Assembly (NCBI GenBank): GCA_964540965.1
Contig: CAZIOT010000018.1
Span: 13,733 to 77,732 of the forward strand
Length of the DNA: 64,000 bases
DNA from: JADYZU01 sp964540965
Lineage (GTDB): Bacteria > Pseudomonadota > Alphaproteobacteria > Rhodobacterales > Rhodobacteraceae
Direction: 5' to 3'
Positions within the stretch are counted from its first letter, which is position 1. Each line of letters opens with the position of its first letter. Under the pieces are notes generated by a model that saw only the letters and a program-made list of their open reading frames with translations, was not told the DNA's origin and made no database searches. Positions 32,618 to 40,911 of the stretch are shown in pieces. Made by a program: the position numbers and the translations under genes.

Positions 32618-33688
32618 ATGACGACACGACGCGGTTTCCTTGCCGGGCTTCTGGCCGCCGCCACGCCCGTGACCGGCTGGGCCGCCGCCGGCAGCCCCGA
32701 TTTCCTTGCCGCGGCGCAAGACCCCGACGGATCGCAGGCGCTTTACGGCTTCCGCGCCGATGGCTCGCTTTCCTTCCGCATCCCGCTGCCCGCCCGCGGC
32801 CATGCCGGCGCCGCCCATCCGGCAGATCCGGTGGCGGTGTTCTTTGCCCGCCGCCCCGGCACCTTTGCCCTTGTCCTTGACTGCCGCGACGGCATCGTCA
32901 CCGCGCAACTGACCCCGCCCGAGGGGCGGCAGTTCAACGGCCATGGCGTCTTCCTTGACGGCGGCGCGCGGCTGGCCACCTCGGAACAGGTGGCCGAGAC
33001 CAGCGACGGCGTCATCGGTTTCTGGGACAGCGCGACCTGGCGCCGCATCGGCGAGGCGCCGACCGGCGGCATCGGCCCGCATGAACTGCGGCTGATGCCG
33101 GACGGCGACCGGATAATCGTCGCCAACGGCGGCATCGCCACCGACCCGACCGACCGCACGAAACTGAACATCCCCGACATGCGGCCGAACCTGTCGCTGC
33201 TGACCGGCGATGGCGCGCTGGTCGACCAGGTGACGCTTGACCCCGCGCTGCACCAGTTGTCGATCCGGCATCTTGCGGTGGGCGGCGACGGAATGGTCGC
33301 GTTTGCCATGCAATGGGAAGGCCCGCCCGATCAGGTGACGCCGCTTCTTGGCCTTTGGCACGGCGGCGCGCCGGTTCTGGCGCAGGCGCCCGCGGCCGAG
33401 GCGGCGCTGATGAACGGCTATGCCGGATCGGTGGCCCTGGCCGGCGACGGGCAATCGGTCGCCATCACCTCGCCCCGCGGCGGGCGGGTACAGAGGTTTG
33501 CCACCGACGGCACCTTCCTTGACGCCTTCGCCCGCGCCGACATCTGCGGCGCGGCGCCGCTGGGCCCGGCCCTGATGACCAGCGACGGCGGCGGCGCGCT
33601 GATCGCGGTCGAGGGCGGGGTGCCCCGCCTGATCGCCCGGCACCAGACGGCCTGGGACAACCATATCGTCAGCCGCGGCACCGCCTGA
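32618..33688 (+). CDS. DUF1513 family exported beta-propeller-like protein
   Basis: 356-residue protein with a twin-arginine signal (TTRRGFLAGLLAAATPVTGWAAA), so it is exported folded. The body has propeller-like repeats: GHGVFLDGGARLATSEQ, GIGPHELRLMPDGDRIIVANGGIATDP and RHLAVGGDGMVAFAMQWEG. It matches DUF1513, the usual last gene of the imelysin - dihaem - imelysin cluster. Start 32618 follows AAAGG. Function unknown, presumably in periplasmic iron handling. Confidence 0.85.
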   Translation: MTTRRGFLAGLLAAATPVTGWAAAGSPDFLAAAQDPDGSQALYGFRADGSLSFRIPLPARGHAGAAHPADPVAVFFARRPGTFALVLDCRDGIVTAQLTPPEGRQFNGHGVFLDGGARLATSEQVAETSDGVIGFWDSATWRRIGEAPTGGIGPHELRLMPDGDRIIVANGGIATDPTDRTKLNIPDMRPNLSLLTGDGALVDQVTLDPALHQLSIRHLAVGGDGMVAFAMQWEGPPDQVTPLLGLWHGGAPVLAQAPAAEAALMNGYAGSVALAGDGQSVAITSPRGGRVQRFATDGTFLDAFARADICGAAPLGPALMTSDGGGALIAVEGGVPRLIARHQTAWDNHIVSRGTA

Positions 33689-33733
33689 AGGGCGGGGTCA
33701 GGCCGGCAGCGGCGCGCCGGTCCCGGCGGCAGA

Positions 33734-33787
33734 GCGGGGGCCAGCCCCCGCACCCCCGGGATATTTATCGACGTAGAATGAACAGGG
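33734..33787 (+). repeat. Dispersed element: GC hairpin plus ATATTT-GACG-AGAATGAACAGGG motif, copy 2
   Basis: Hairpin GCGGGGGC-CA-GCCCCCGC (33734-33751) followed by a block at about 33753-33787 reading CCCCCGGGATATTT, then ATCGACG and AGAATGAACAGGG. Only a few bases differ from copy 1 at 6291-6327. Here it lies between the convergent DUF1513 and hmuV genes. Confidence 0.6.
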
Positions 33788-34570
33788 TCAGGACGCCGCC
33801 GCCGATTGCGGCAGGATCCAGCGCCCGGCCGCCGGCGCGGTGTTGACCCGCAGCGCGCAGTGATAGGCCGCCGCCAGATTGGCGTCGGTCAGGATCGCCT
33901 CGGGCGTGCCTTCGCCCATGACCCGGCCATCCGACAACAGCGCCACCCGCCCGGCAAACATCGCCGACAGGTTGAGGTCGTGCATGACCGCGATCACACC
34001 GCCGCCGCCGCGAGCGAAATCGGCCGCGATCTCCATCACGGCAAGCTGGTGGCCGACATCAAGGCTGGCGACGGGTTCGTCCAGAAACAGCCAGCAGGGT
34101 GCGCCGTCGCGTTGCGATCTTGGCACCTGCGCCAGAACGCGAGCAAGCTGCACCCGCTGCTGTTCGCCGCCCGACAGTTCCTGATACAACCGATGCGCCT
34201 TGTCCCCAAGGCCGACGCGGTCCAGCGCCTCTTGCGCGAGACCGATCCGCCAGCCCTCGGCACCGGCCTGCAGACCAAGGCGCACCACCTCGATCGCGGT
34301 GAAGGGAAAGGCCAGCATGGCGGCCTGGGGCAGCACGCCGCGCACCAGCGCCAGATCGCGCGGCTTCATCGCCGCCACGTCGCGGCCGTTCAGCCGGACC
34401 TGCCCGCGCGAGGGCAGGTCGCGGATCAGCGCCCGCAGGAGCGTGGTCTTGCCCGATCCGTTGGGGCCGACGATGGCCGTCACCTGCCCGGCATGGGCGG
34501 TGAAATCGACGCCGTGCAGCACCGGCCGGCGTCCAAGGGTGACATGCAGGTTGCGCGCTTCGACAGTCAC
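33788..34570 (-). CDS. hmuV: Haemin ABC transporter, ATP-binding protein
   Basis: 260-residue ABC ATPase for haem import. Walker A GPNGSGKTT, signature ELSGGEQQRVQLARVLAQ, Walker B CWLFLDEPVASLD and H-loop VMHDLN are intact; LPQAAMLAFPFTAIEVVRLG is typical of HmuV. The start is GTG at 34570, overlapping the permease stop (GTGA); the open frame further upstream belongs to the permease. It is the last gene of hmuSTUV. Confidence 0.92.
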   Translation of the reverse strand: MTVEARNLHVTLGRRPVLHGVDFTAHAGQVTAIVGPNGSGKTTLLRALIRDLPSRGQVRLNGRDVAAMKPRDLALVRGVLPQAAMLAFPFTAIEVVRLGLQAGAEGWRIGLAQEALDRVGLGDKAHRLYQELSGGEQQRVQLARVLAQVPRSQRDGAPCWLFLDEPVASLDVGHQLAVMEIAADFARGGGGVIAVMHDLNLSAMFAGRVALLSDGRVMGEGTPEAILTDANLAAAYHCALRVNTAPAAGRWILPQSAAAS

Positions 34571-35637
34571 AGATCCACAAGCCCCCGTTGCCGCAGCAGA
34601 ACCCACAGGAACACCGGCGCGCCCAGCACGGCGGTGATAACGCCGATGGGCATTTCGGCGGGGGCGACGATGGTGCGGCTGACGGCATCGGCCAGAAGCA
34701 GCACCGCGGCCCCGAGCACCGCCGCATCGGGCAGCAGCGAGCGGTGGTCCGGCCCGTTCACCAGCCGCAGCAGATGCGGCACGACGATGCCGATGAAACC
34801 GATGCCGCCCGACACCGCGACCGAGGCGCCGGTCGCCGCGGCGACGGTGATGATGGCCGCCGACTTGAGCCGCTGCACCGGCACGCCCATATGGCTGGCC
34901 GCCGCCTCGCCCAGCGCCAGCGCGTTCAGGCCGCGGGCCAGGAAGGGCGAGGCGGCAAGCGCCAGGATGATCACCGGCGCCGCGGCCGCGACCTTGGTCC
35001 AGGTCGCCCCGGCAAGCGAGCCGAGGCCCCAGAAGGTCAGGTCGCGCAACTGCCGGTCATCGGCGATATAGACCATGACCCCGATCACCGCGCCGGCAAG
35101 CGCGGCAATGGCGATCCCGGCCAGAAGCATGGTCGCGATCGAGGTGCGCCCCGACCGGGTGGCGACCGAATATAGAAGGATCGTGGTGACCAGCCCGCCG
35201 CCAAAGGCGGCAAGCGGCACCAGCCAGGTGCCGATCATGTCGCGCAGGGCCACCGGCAACAGCCCGCCCAGAACGATGGTTACAACCGCCCCCAGCCCGG
35301 CGCCGGCGCTGACGCCGACCAGCCCCGGATCGGCCAGCGGGTTGCGGAACAGCCCCTGCATCACCGCCCCGGCCACCGCCAGCGAGGCGCCGACCAGGAT
35401 GCCCAGCGCCAGCCGCGGCAGGCGGATGTCGAACAGCACCACCCGGTCGGCCACCGCCATTTCCTCGCCACGCAACCACTGGCCCAGCGTCGCCCAGGCC
35501 GAAGTGCCCGAGGCGCCGGTCGACACGCTGACAAACACCGCCAGCGCGAAGAAGGCATAGATGCCGACCCGGACCAGCCGGGCCCGGCGTTCGCGCGGTA
35601 AAAGAGCCGGCCCGGCGGCCCCGGCCACCACGCTCAT
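34567..35637 (-). CDS. hmuU: Haemin ABC transporter permease
   Basis: 356-residue FecCD/BtuC-family permease with about ten helices; DIRLPRLALGILVGASLAVAGAVMQGLFRNPLADPGLVGVSAGAGLG and GGIGFIGIVVPHLLRL are the family motifs. Its ATG overlaps the hmuT stop and its stop overlaps the hmuV start. The neighbours HmuT and HmuS show haem as the substrate. Confidence 0.93.
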   Translation of the reverse strand: MSVVAGAAGPALLPRERRARLVRVGIYAFFALAVFVSVSTGASGTSAWATLGQWLRGEEMAVADRVVLFDIRLPRLALGILVGASLAVAGAVMQGLFRNPLADPGLVGVSAGAGLGAVVTIVLGGLLPVALRDMIGTWLVPLAAFGGGLVTTILLYSVATRSGRTSIATMLLAGIAIAALAGAVIGVMVYIADDRQLRDLTFWGLGSLAGATWTKVAAAAPVIILALAASPFLARGLNALALGEAAASHMGVPVQRLKSAAIITVAAATGASVAVSGGIGFIGIVVPHLLRLVNGPDHRSLLPDAAVLGAAVLLLADAVSRTIVAPAEMPIGVITAVLGAPVFLWVLLRQRGLVDL

Positions 35638-36473
35638 TCGCCTGCGCCGTATAGCGCGTTGTGCAGTTCCAGCGCCGCCTCGCCGGCCCGCGGGCCAAAG
35701 CCGAGCAGGAACAGCCCGTCCATCCGCAGGATCGCGCGGTTCTGCCCCGCCGGGGTCGGCAGCAGCGCCGGCAACGCGAACAGCTCGTCATTGGCGACCG
35801 AAAGATCGCCCTCGCGGTCCATCATCAGCACCAGATCGGGCATCGCGGCCGACACGGCCTCGTCGCTGACCTGCTTGTAGCCGTCGATTTCGCCCATCGC
35901 GTTGATGCCACCGGCCATGGCGATGATGCCGTCGGCGCCGGTATTGGTGCCCGCCGCCATGATTCGCCCGCCCTGCAGCGACAGGATGAACAGCACGCGC
36001 TTGCGCTCGCCCTCGGGGATCGAGGCGGCGGCGACCGCGGCCGCCTCGAGCGTCGCGGCGGTTTCGGCATGAAGCACGGCGGCCTCGTCCTCAAGCCCGA
36101 GTGCGGCGCCCACGGCGTCGATGCGCGCCAGCACGCCGGCGGCGTCGCGGGCGACGGGGACCGAAACCCACGGGATGCCGGCGGCGGTCAGCACGTCCAC
36201 CGCCTCGGGCGGGCCGGCGTCGGGTTCGGCCAGGATCAGGTCAGGGCCGACGGCGATCACCCCTTCGGGCGACAGGGCGCGCAGATAGCCCACATCGGGC
36301 AGCGCCGTGATCGAATCGGGAAAGGTCGAGGTGGTGTCGCGCGCGATCACCCGGTCGATGGCACCCAGATCAAAGACGATCTCGGCCACCGAACCGCCAA
36401 GGACAAGGATCCGCTCCTGCGCGTGGACGGCGGGGGCCGCCAGCAGCGCGGCGGCAATCAGGAAATGGCGCAT
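35634..36473 (-). CDS. hmuT: Haemin periplasmic binding protein
   Basis: 279-residue binding protein with signal peptide MRHFLIAAALLAAPAVHAQ. Motifs RILVLGGSVAEIVFDLGAIDRVIARDTTSTFP and DVGYLRALSPEGVIAVGPDLILAEPDAGPPEAV are those of HmuT; the usual axial Tyr is in the DGYKQVSDEAV area. It is unlike the seven paralogues at 20.5-27.8 kb, so the haem system has its own separate binding protein. Confidence 0.92.
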   Translation of the reverse strand: MRHFLIAAALLAAPAVHAQERILVLGGSVAEIVFDLGAIDRVIARDTTSTFPDSITALPDVGYLRALSPEGVIAVGPDLILAEPDAGPPEAVDVLTAAGIPWVSVPVARDAAGVLARIDAVGAALGLEDEAAVLHAETAATLEAAAVAAASIPEGERKRVLFILSLQGGRIMAAGTNTGADGIIAMAGGINAMGEIDGYKQVSDEAVSAAMPDLVLMMDREGDLSVANDELFALPALLPTPAGQNRAILRMDGLFLLGFGPRAGEAALELHNALYGAGE

Positions 36474-37531
36474 CAGGCGACCTCAAGGGCATCAAGGGTG
36501 GGAAGGGCGTCGACGATACGGCCCCAGTCTGTCCGGCTGTCCTTGCCGGCCTTGGGAATCGGAAACATCTGCAGGATGAGGCCGCCCTGGGCGTCGAACG
36601 CCTCGATCGAGACGGCGGCGCCGTGGTCGGTCGGCTTGGTCACGGCCCAGACCTGGGCGATATGGTCGCGCCGCAGGTGCAGGTTGAAGCCGGGGTCCAT
36701 GACATTCGACCATGGCCCCATCGGCACCAGTTTCTCCACCGGGCCGGAATGGATCTGGATGCAGCCGCGGTTGCCGACGAAGATCATGATGCCGATCCCG
36801 GCATCGCGGCTGGCCGTCAGCGCTGCATCGACGGCATCGGTGCCCAGCGGGCGCGCCCAGGGCGCCCCGATCATGTGGTAGGCCCCAAGCCGGTTCAGCC
36901 CCAGATCCTTGACCAGACCCAGGAACTGGTGCGTGTCGGTCATCGCCTGCCAGCGCGCCGACAGATCGGCGGCGCGGGCGGGGTCGGTGACCGGCCCCTC
37001 GACCGCGCGGCGCGGCTCGACCGGCAAGACCTGCGACTGGTCGTCAAGCCGCAGGTCGGCGACCAGCCGGTCCCAGGCGAGGATATCCGATCCGGGCCGA
37101 AGGAAGATCTTGTGGATGGCATCGCCGGCGGCATCGAACACCTGCAGGCTGCGGCGCACCGATCCGTCCTCGGCGGTCTTTGCAAAGGCAAAGCCATGCA
37201 CCCATTGCGCCGGGAAAATCCGCAGGTCGATATCCTCGCCCAGCACGATGCCGGCATGGGGGCCTTCGTGATAGGGGGTATAGACCCCGACCTTTTCATG
37301 GACGCAGCTGTCGTTGCGGGTCAGGCCCATCACCTCGCCCAAAGCCGGCACCAGCGGCAGGATCCGCGACGGCGCGGCGGCGATCCGCGTCACGCCCTCG
37401 CCCGCAAAGGCGGCGGCAAGCTGGGCTTCGCGGGCACCCAGCCTGTCGGCAAGGTCGCGGTCACGCATCTTGGGGTCGTCCGCGCGCGCGGCGCGCAGGG
37501 CCTCGGGGGGAGGCAACGGGGTATCGGCCAT
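36473..37531 (-). CDS. hmuS: Haemin-handling/degrading protein
   Basis: 352-residue cytoplasmic protein of the HemS/HmuS family, made of two related halves: the first includes RNDSCVHEKVGVYTPYHEGPHAGIVLGEDIDLRIFPAQWVHGFA, the second GNRGCIQIHSGPVEKLVPMGPWSNVMDPGFNLHLRRDHIAQVWAV. The candidate haem-ligand His lies in the second or first half. It accepts imported haem and helps to release iron. It is the first gene of hmuSTUV; its stop shares a base with the hmuT start (TGATG). Confidence 0.93.
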   Translation of the reverse strand: MADTPLPPPEALRAARADDPKMRDRDLADRLGAREAQLAAAFAGEGVTRIAAAPSRILPLVPALGEVMGLTRNDSCVHEKVGVYTPYHEGPHAGIVLGEDIDLRIFPAQWVHGFAFAKTAEDGSVRRSLQVFDAAGDAIHKIFLRPGSDILAWDRLVADLRLDDQSQVLPVEPRRAVEGPVTDPARAADLSARWQAMTDTHQFLGLVKDLGLNRLGAYHMIGAPWARPLGTDAVDAALTASRDAGIGIMIFVGNRGCIQIHSGPVEKLVPMGPWSNVMDPGFNLHLRRDHIAQVWAVTKPTDHGAAVSIEAFDAQGGLILQMFPIPKAGKDSRTDWGRIVDALPTLDALEVA

Positions 37532-37602
37532 GAGTTCACCTGATTTGTCGGTCGGCGGCTCTGGCTGATCCCGCTTCGGAGGCGGAACTGGCTGGATTCT
37601 GG

Positions 37603-37622
37603 CCCTCCGGCGAAGCGGAGGG
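37603..37622 (-). promoter_or_regulatory. Leader hairpin of the hmu transcript
   Basis: CCCTCCG-GCGAAG... forms a seven-base stem with CGGAGGG downstream of the predicted hmu promoter and about 70 bp before the hmuS start. It could protect or attenuate the leader; it has no T-run. Confidence 0.4.
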
Positions 37623-37639
37623 GTCGTGGATGCTTGACG

Positions 37640-37668
37640 CTTTTAGTAAGATAACCTAACCGACGCAA
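37640..37668 (-). promoter_or_regulatory. Predicted hmuSTUV promoter with overlapping dyad
   Basis: On the minus strand TTGCGT (37668-37663), a 17-bp spacer and TAAAAG (37645-37640) form a weak sigma-70-like promoter. TTAGTAAGATAACCTAA (37643-37659) has inverted ends TTAG/CTAA and overlaps spacer and -10. This is a reasonable operator for an iron-responsive repressor, but it could not be matched to a named box. Confidence 0.45.
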
Positions 37669-37856
37669 GGCGGGTCGGCCCGGTCGCAGAGCCACCCGCA
37701 AACGTCCCGCCAGCCATGTGGCCAGCCCCGGACATCGCCCTGGCCCCATGACGGAGGGATGACATGGCCGTGCCGCCGTGCTGCAATCCGCAAGGCCCGG
37801 CCGGCGCTTTCCGGCCGCAGCGCACCCGTTCCCGACTGCCCGATCCGAGGTATCCC

Positions 37857-38276
37857 ATGCTCCGCCCCCTTGCGCTTGCTCTTGGCCTGCTGCCCGCCGC
37901 CACTTTCGCCCAGGATGCCCCGGCCCCGGCCCTTTCGGTTGAGCTGAACGGCGCCGAGACGGTCGAAACCGCCTGCCGCCTGACCTTTCTGGTCCAGAAC
38001 GGCCTGGGCACCGACCTGACGCAACTGGCGCTGGAAACCGTGATCCTGACAACCGACGGCATTGTCGAACGCCTGACCCTGTTCGATTTCCGCGACCTGC
38101 CGGCAGACCGCCCCCGCGTGCGGCAATTCGATCTGGCCGGGCTGACCTGCGACGGCATCGGCAAGGTGCTGATCAACGCGACCACCGCCTGCACCGGCGA
38201 GGGCGTCGATCCCGCTGCCTGCACCGCGGCGCTGACCCTGACCTCGCGCGTCGAAGGCGTGGACCTGCTGGGATGA
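37857..38276 (+). CDS. Small periplasmic protein upstream of tonB
   Basis: 139-residue protein with signal peptide MLRPLALALGLLPAATFAQ and a mature domain with three or four cysteines (VETACRLTF; AGLTCDGIG; TTACTGEG; DPAACTAAL) that may form disulfides. Start 37857 has GAGG before it; a longer frame from 37764 lacks a signal peptide at its start. It lies 28 bp before tonB, same direction. No named family; its position suggests a role with the TonB system. Confidence 0.75.
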   Translation: MLRPLALALGLLPAATFAQDAPAPALSVELNGAETVETACRLTFLVQNGLGTDLTQLALETVILTTDGIVERLTLFDFRDLPADRPRVRQFDLAGLTCDGIGKVLINATTACTGEGVDPAACTAALTLTSRVEGVDLLG

Positions 38277-38304
38277 TCGCCGGGCGGCAGCATCGGGGGC
38301 GCCG

Positions 38305-39615
38305 GTGAACGCGCTGACCGCATTCCCGCCCGCGGCAGAGGTCCGCTTTAATGGCGGCGCCCGCCGTGGCCTGCTGCCGCAGGGCGCGCCGGTGCTGCCC
38401 GCGCCGCCGGTCGCACCGCCGGCCGGGCAGACGGTTGCCGCGCCGCCGCCGCCCGACCCCGCCAGCCGGGCCGCCATCGCCGCCCGGCTGTGGCGCCCCT
38501 CGCTGATCGCGCTGACCGCCTCCCTTGGCGTGCATTCGCTCGCGGTGCTGTTCGCCCCGACCGAGGAAACGGCGATGATGGCCGCCTCGCAGGGCGGCAT
38601 CGCGGCGGTCGGCAATGCCTTTGTCGTGCAGGTCGCCGGGTCGCTTGCCGCGCCCGCCGCCGAAACCGTGCATCCAGACCTGACGCAAGCGGTCGCGCCT
38701 GTGCCGGTCGAGGCGCCCGCGCCGGTCGCGCCCGCCGTCGCGGAACCCGCGGTGACGCCCGCTGCGGAGCCGGTGACCGAACCCTCCCCGCCCGAAGTCG
38801 CAGCCACGGTCGAAGCCACCGAGGCCCGGCCGGCAGAGACGCCCGCGCCCTCTGCCCAGCCCGCGCCCGCCGCTGTCGCCACCCCGGCGCCGCCGGTCAT
38901 GACCACGACCGCCGCCGATGCGCCCGAGGCCGCGGTGCCGGTCGCCGCCGCGGGCGCCGTCCCCGTCGATCCGGTCGCCGCTGCCGTCCCGGTGGCCGCA
39001 GCCGTAGCCCCGCCGGTCAGCACCGCCGATCCCGTCACCCCCGCGCCCGCCGTCACCGCCGCCGTCGCCGCGCCGGTGGAAACCGTCACCGCCGCCGACC
39101 CCGACAGCGCCGTCGCCGTGGCCCTGCGCCCGCCTTCGCGCCCTGAACGGCGCGAACCCGAGCCGGAACCCGAACCGCAGCCGCAGCGTCAGGAGCAGCC
39201 GCGCGAACAGCCCGCACCCGAACCCGCGCAGCAGGCCGCCGCGCCCGGCAATGCCACCGAAGACACCCAGACCGGCGCCGCCACCGGCCAGCAATCGGGA
39301 ACCGAAGCCGCCGCCGGCACGCAGGCGACCGAAGCAGCGGCGCAGGCCGGCAATGCCGCGGCCGAGAATTACCCCGGCCAGGTGATGCGCCAGTTGTCCC
39401 GCGTCCGCCGCGACCGCATCCGCGCGCAGGGCACGGCGGTCATCTCGTTCCGCATCGCCGGCGACGGATCGCTGGCCGCGGTCAGCGTGGCGCAAAGCTC
39501 GGGCAATGCCGAGATCGACCAGGCGGGGATGAACCTTGTCGCCCGCGCCGCGCCGTTCCCGGCCCCGCCCGCCGGGGCGCAGACCAGCTTCAGCTTCCAG
39601 TTCGGCAGCGATTGA
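38305..39615 (+). CDS. tonB: TonB family energy-transducing protein
   Basis: 436-residue TonB with a GTG start. One membrane helix (LIALTASLGVHSLAVLFAP, about 65-83), then a very long Ala/Pro/Val/Glu-rich spacer (about 100-350, including a run of EPEPEPEP-like sequence) that crosses the periplasm, and the TonB C-terminal domain (YPGQVMRQLSRVRRDRIRAQG to SFQFGSD). It would energise outer-membrane receptors for haem and siderophores. exbB and exbD, which it needs, are not next to it. Confidence 0.88.
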   Translation: MNALTAFPPAAEVRFNGGARRGLLPQGAPVLPAPPVAPPAGQTVAAPPPPDPASRAAIAARLWRPSLIALTASLGVHSLAVLFAPTEETAMMAASQGGIAAVGNAFVVQVAGSLAAPAAETVHPDLTQAVAPVPVEAPAPVAPAVAEPAVTPAAEPVTEPSPPEVAATVEATEARPAETPAPSAQPAPAAVATPAPPVMTTTAADAPEAAVPVAAAGAVPVDPVAAAVPVAAAVAPPVSTADPVTPAPAVTAAVAAPVETVTAADPDSAVAVALRPPSRPERREPEPEPEPQPQRQEQPREQPAPEPAQQAAAPGNATEDTQTGAATGQQSGTEAAAGTQATEAAAQAGNAAAENYPGQVMRQLSRVRRDRIRAQGTAVISFRIAGDGSLAAVSVAQSSGNAEIDQAGMNLVARAAPFPAPPAGAQTSFSFQFGSD

Positions 39616-39672
39616 GAAGCGGCAGCTTGTGGGCTGCCGCGACTACGGTCAGGCCGGCGTCACGCCCGGTTG

Positions 39673-40911
39673 CTATTTCGACTTGTTGTAGACGTCGAAG
39701 ATCACCGCGGCGAGCAGCACCAGCCCCTTGATGACCTGCTGATAGTCGATGCCGATGCTGAGAAGCGACATGCCGTTGTTCATCACGCCCATGATGAGCG
39801 CGCCGATCACCACGCCGGTGATCCGGCCCGAACCGCCGGTCATCGACGCCCCGCCGATGAACACGGCGGCGATCACGTCCAGCTCGAACCCGGCGCCGGC
39901 CTTGGGCGTGGCCGAATTCAGCCGCGCGGTGACGATCATCCCGCCCAGCGCCGCCAGCGCGCCCATGTTGACGAAGCAGAGGAACACCAGACGATCGGTC
40001 TTGATCCCCGACAGCCGCGCCGCCTTTTCGTTGCCGCCAAGGGCGTAAATGCGCCGCCCGGTGGTCGTCGATTCGGTGAAGAAGGCGTAAACGACGGTCA
40101 GGACCGCCAGCACGATCACCACATTCGGCAGGCCGCGAAAGATCGACAGCTTCCAGCCGACGAACAGAAGCGCCGCGACCAGCAGGATGTTGCGGATCCA
40201 GAACATCACGATCGGCTCCTGCGCCTGACCGAACTCGGCCTCGCGCGAGCGGGCGCGGAGCGCGAGCAGGATCATCAGAAGCGCGGCGATGGCGATGGCC
40301 AGCATCGCGGTGCCGTTCAGCCGTTCCAGCCCCAGCAGGATCTGGTCGGCATCGCCGAACAGGTCGGGGATGAAACCGTTGGCCAGCGACTGGAACGATT
40401 GCGGGAACGGGCCGATGTTCTGGCCGGCCAGGATCCACAGCGTCAGGCCGCGGAACACCAGCATCCCCGCCAGCGTCACGATGAAGGACGGGATCCGCCA
40501 GTAGGCCACCCAATAGCCCTGCGCCGCGCCGATCAGCCCGCCGACGATCAGGCAGGCCGGGATGACGATCCAGACCGGCTGGTCGTAGTTCACCGTCAGC
40601 ACCGCCGCGACAGCGCCGGTGAACCCGGCGACCGATCCGACCGACAGGTCGATATGGCCCGCCACGATGACAAGGAGCATGCCCAGCGCCATGACGATGA
40701 CATGGCTGTTCTGCAGGAACAGGTTGGTGATGTTCTGCGCCGAGAGGTAATCGACCGAGGTCGACTGCAGGTTCAGGATCCCGGGGAACCGCAGCACGAT
40801 GGTAAAGAAGGCGACGATGGCGACCAGCGCCATCAACATGCCGTTCTCGCGCAGGTGCCCGCCCAGACGGGCGCCGATACCGCTGCCCGTGGTTGCCGTC
40901 GTCGTGGCCAT
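39673..40911 (-). CDS. gguB: Multiple-sugar ABC transporter permease (GguB/XylH type)
   Basis: 412-residue permease of the ribose/xylose-type family with about ten to twelve helices. VIVMALGMLLVIVAGHIDLSVGSVAGFTGA and NEKAARLSGIKTDRLVFL are the family signatures; FELDVIAAVFIGGASMTGGSG is near the C-terminus. The ATG shares one base with the gguA stop (TGATG). Together with GguA and ChvE it imports monosaccharides such as galactose, arabinose, glucose or uronates. Confidence 0.92.
   Translation of the reverse strand: MATTTATTGSGIGARLGGHLRENGMLMALVAIVAFFTIVLRFPGILNLQSTSVDYLSAQNITNLFLQNSHVIVMALGMLLVIVAGHIDLSVGSVAGFTGAVAAVLTVNYDQPVWIVIPACLIVGGLIGAAQGYWVAYWRIPSFIVTLAGMLVFRGLTLWILAGQNIGPFPQSFQSLANGFIPDLFGDADQILLGLERLNGTAMLAIAIAALLMILLALRARSREAEFGQAQEPIVMFWIRNILLVAALLFVGWKLSIFRGLPNVVIVLAVLTVVYAFFTESTTTGRRIYALGGNEKAARLSGIKTDRLVFLCFVNMGALAALGGMIVTARLNSATPKAGAGFELDVIAAVFIGGASMTGGSGRITGVVIGALIMGVMNNGMSLLSIGIDYQQVIKGLVLLAAVIFDVYNKSK

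Larger units (their letters stand above)
37532..37856. other. 325-bp intergenic region between hmuS and the divergent secreted-protein gene
   Basis: No gene was found here on either strand, including no hemP-like small frame. It holds the hmu promoter (37640-37668), a leader hairpin (37603-37622) and, near 37840-37856, GAGG before the ATG of the next plus-strand gene. The rest shows no structure that could be named. Confidence 0.6.

Noticed and set aside
37532..37856. hemP-like small haem-uptake gene near hmuS
   Set aside because: Both strands were read for the YxLRITRxGKLIL-type pattern and none was found.
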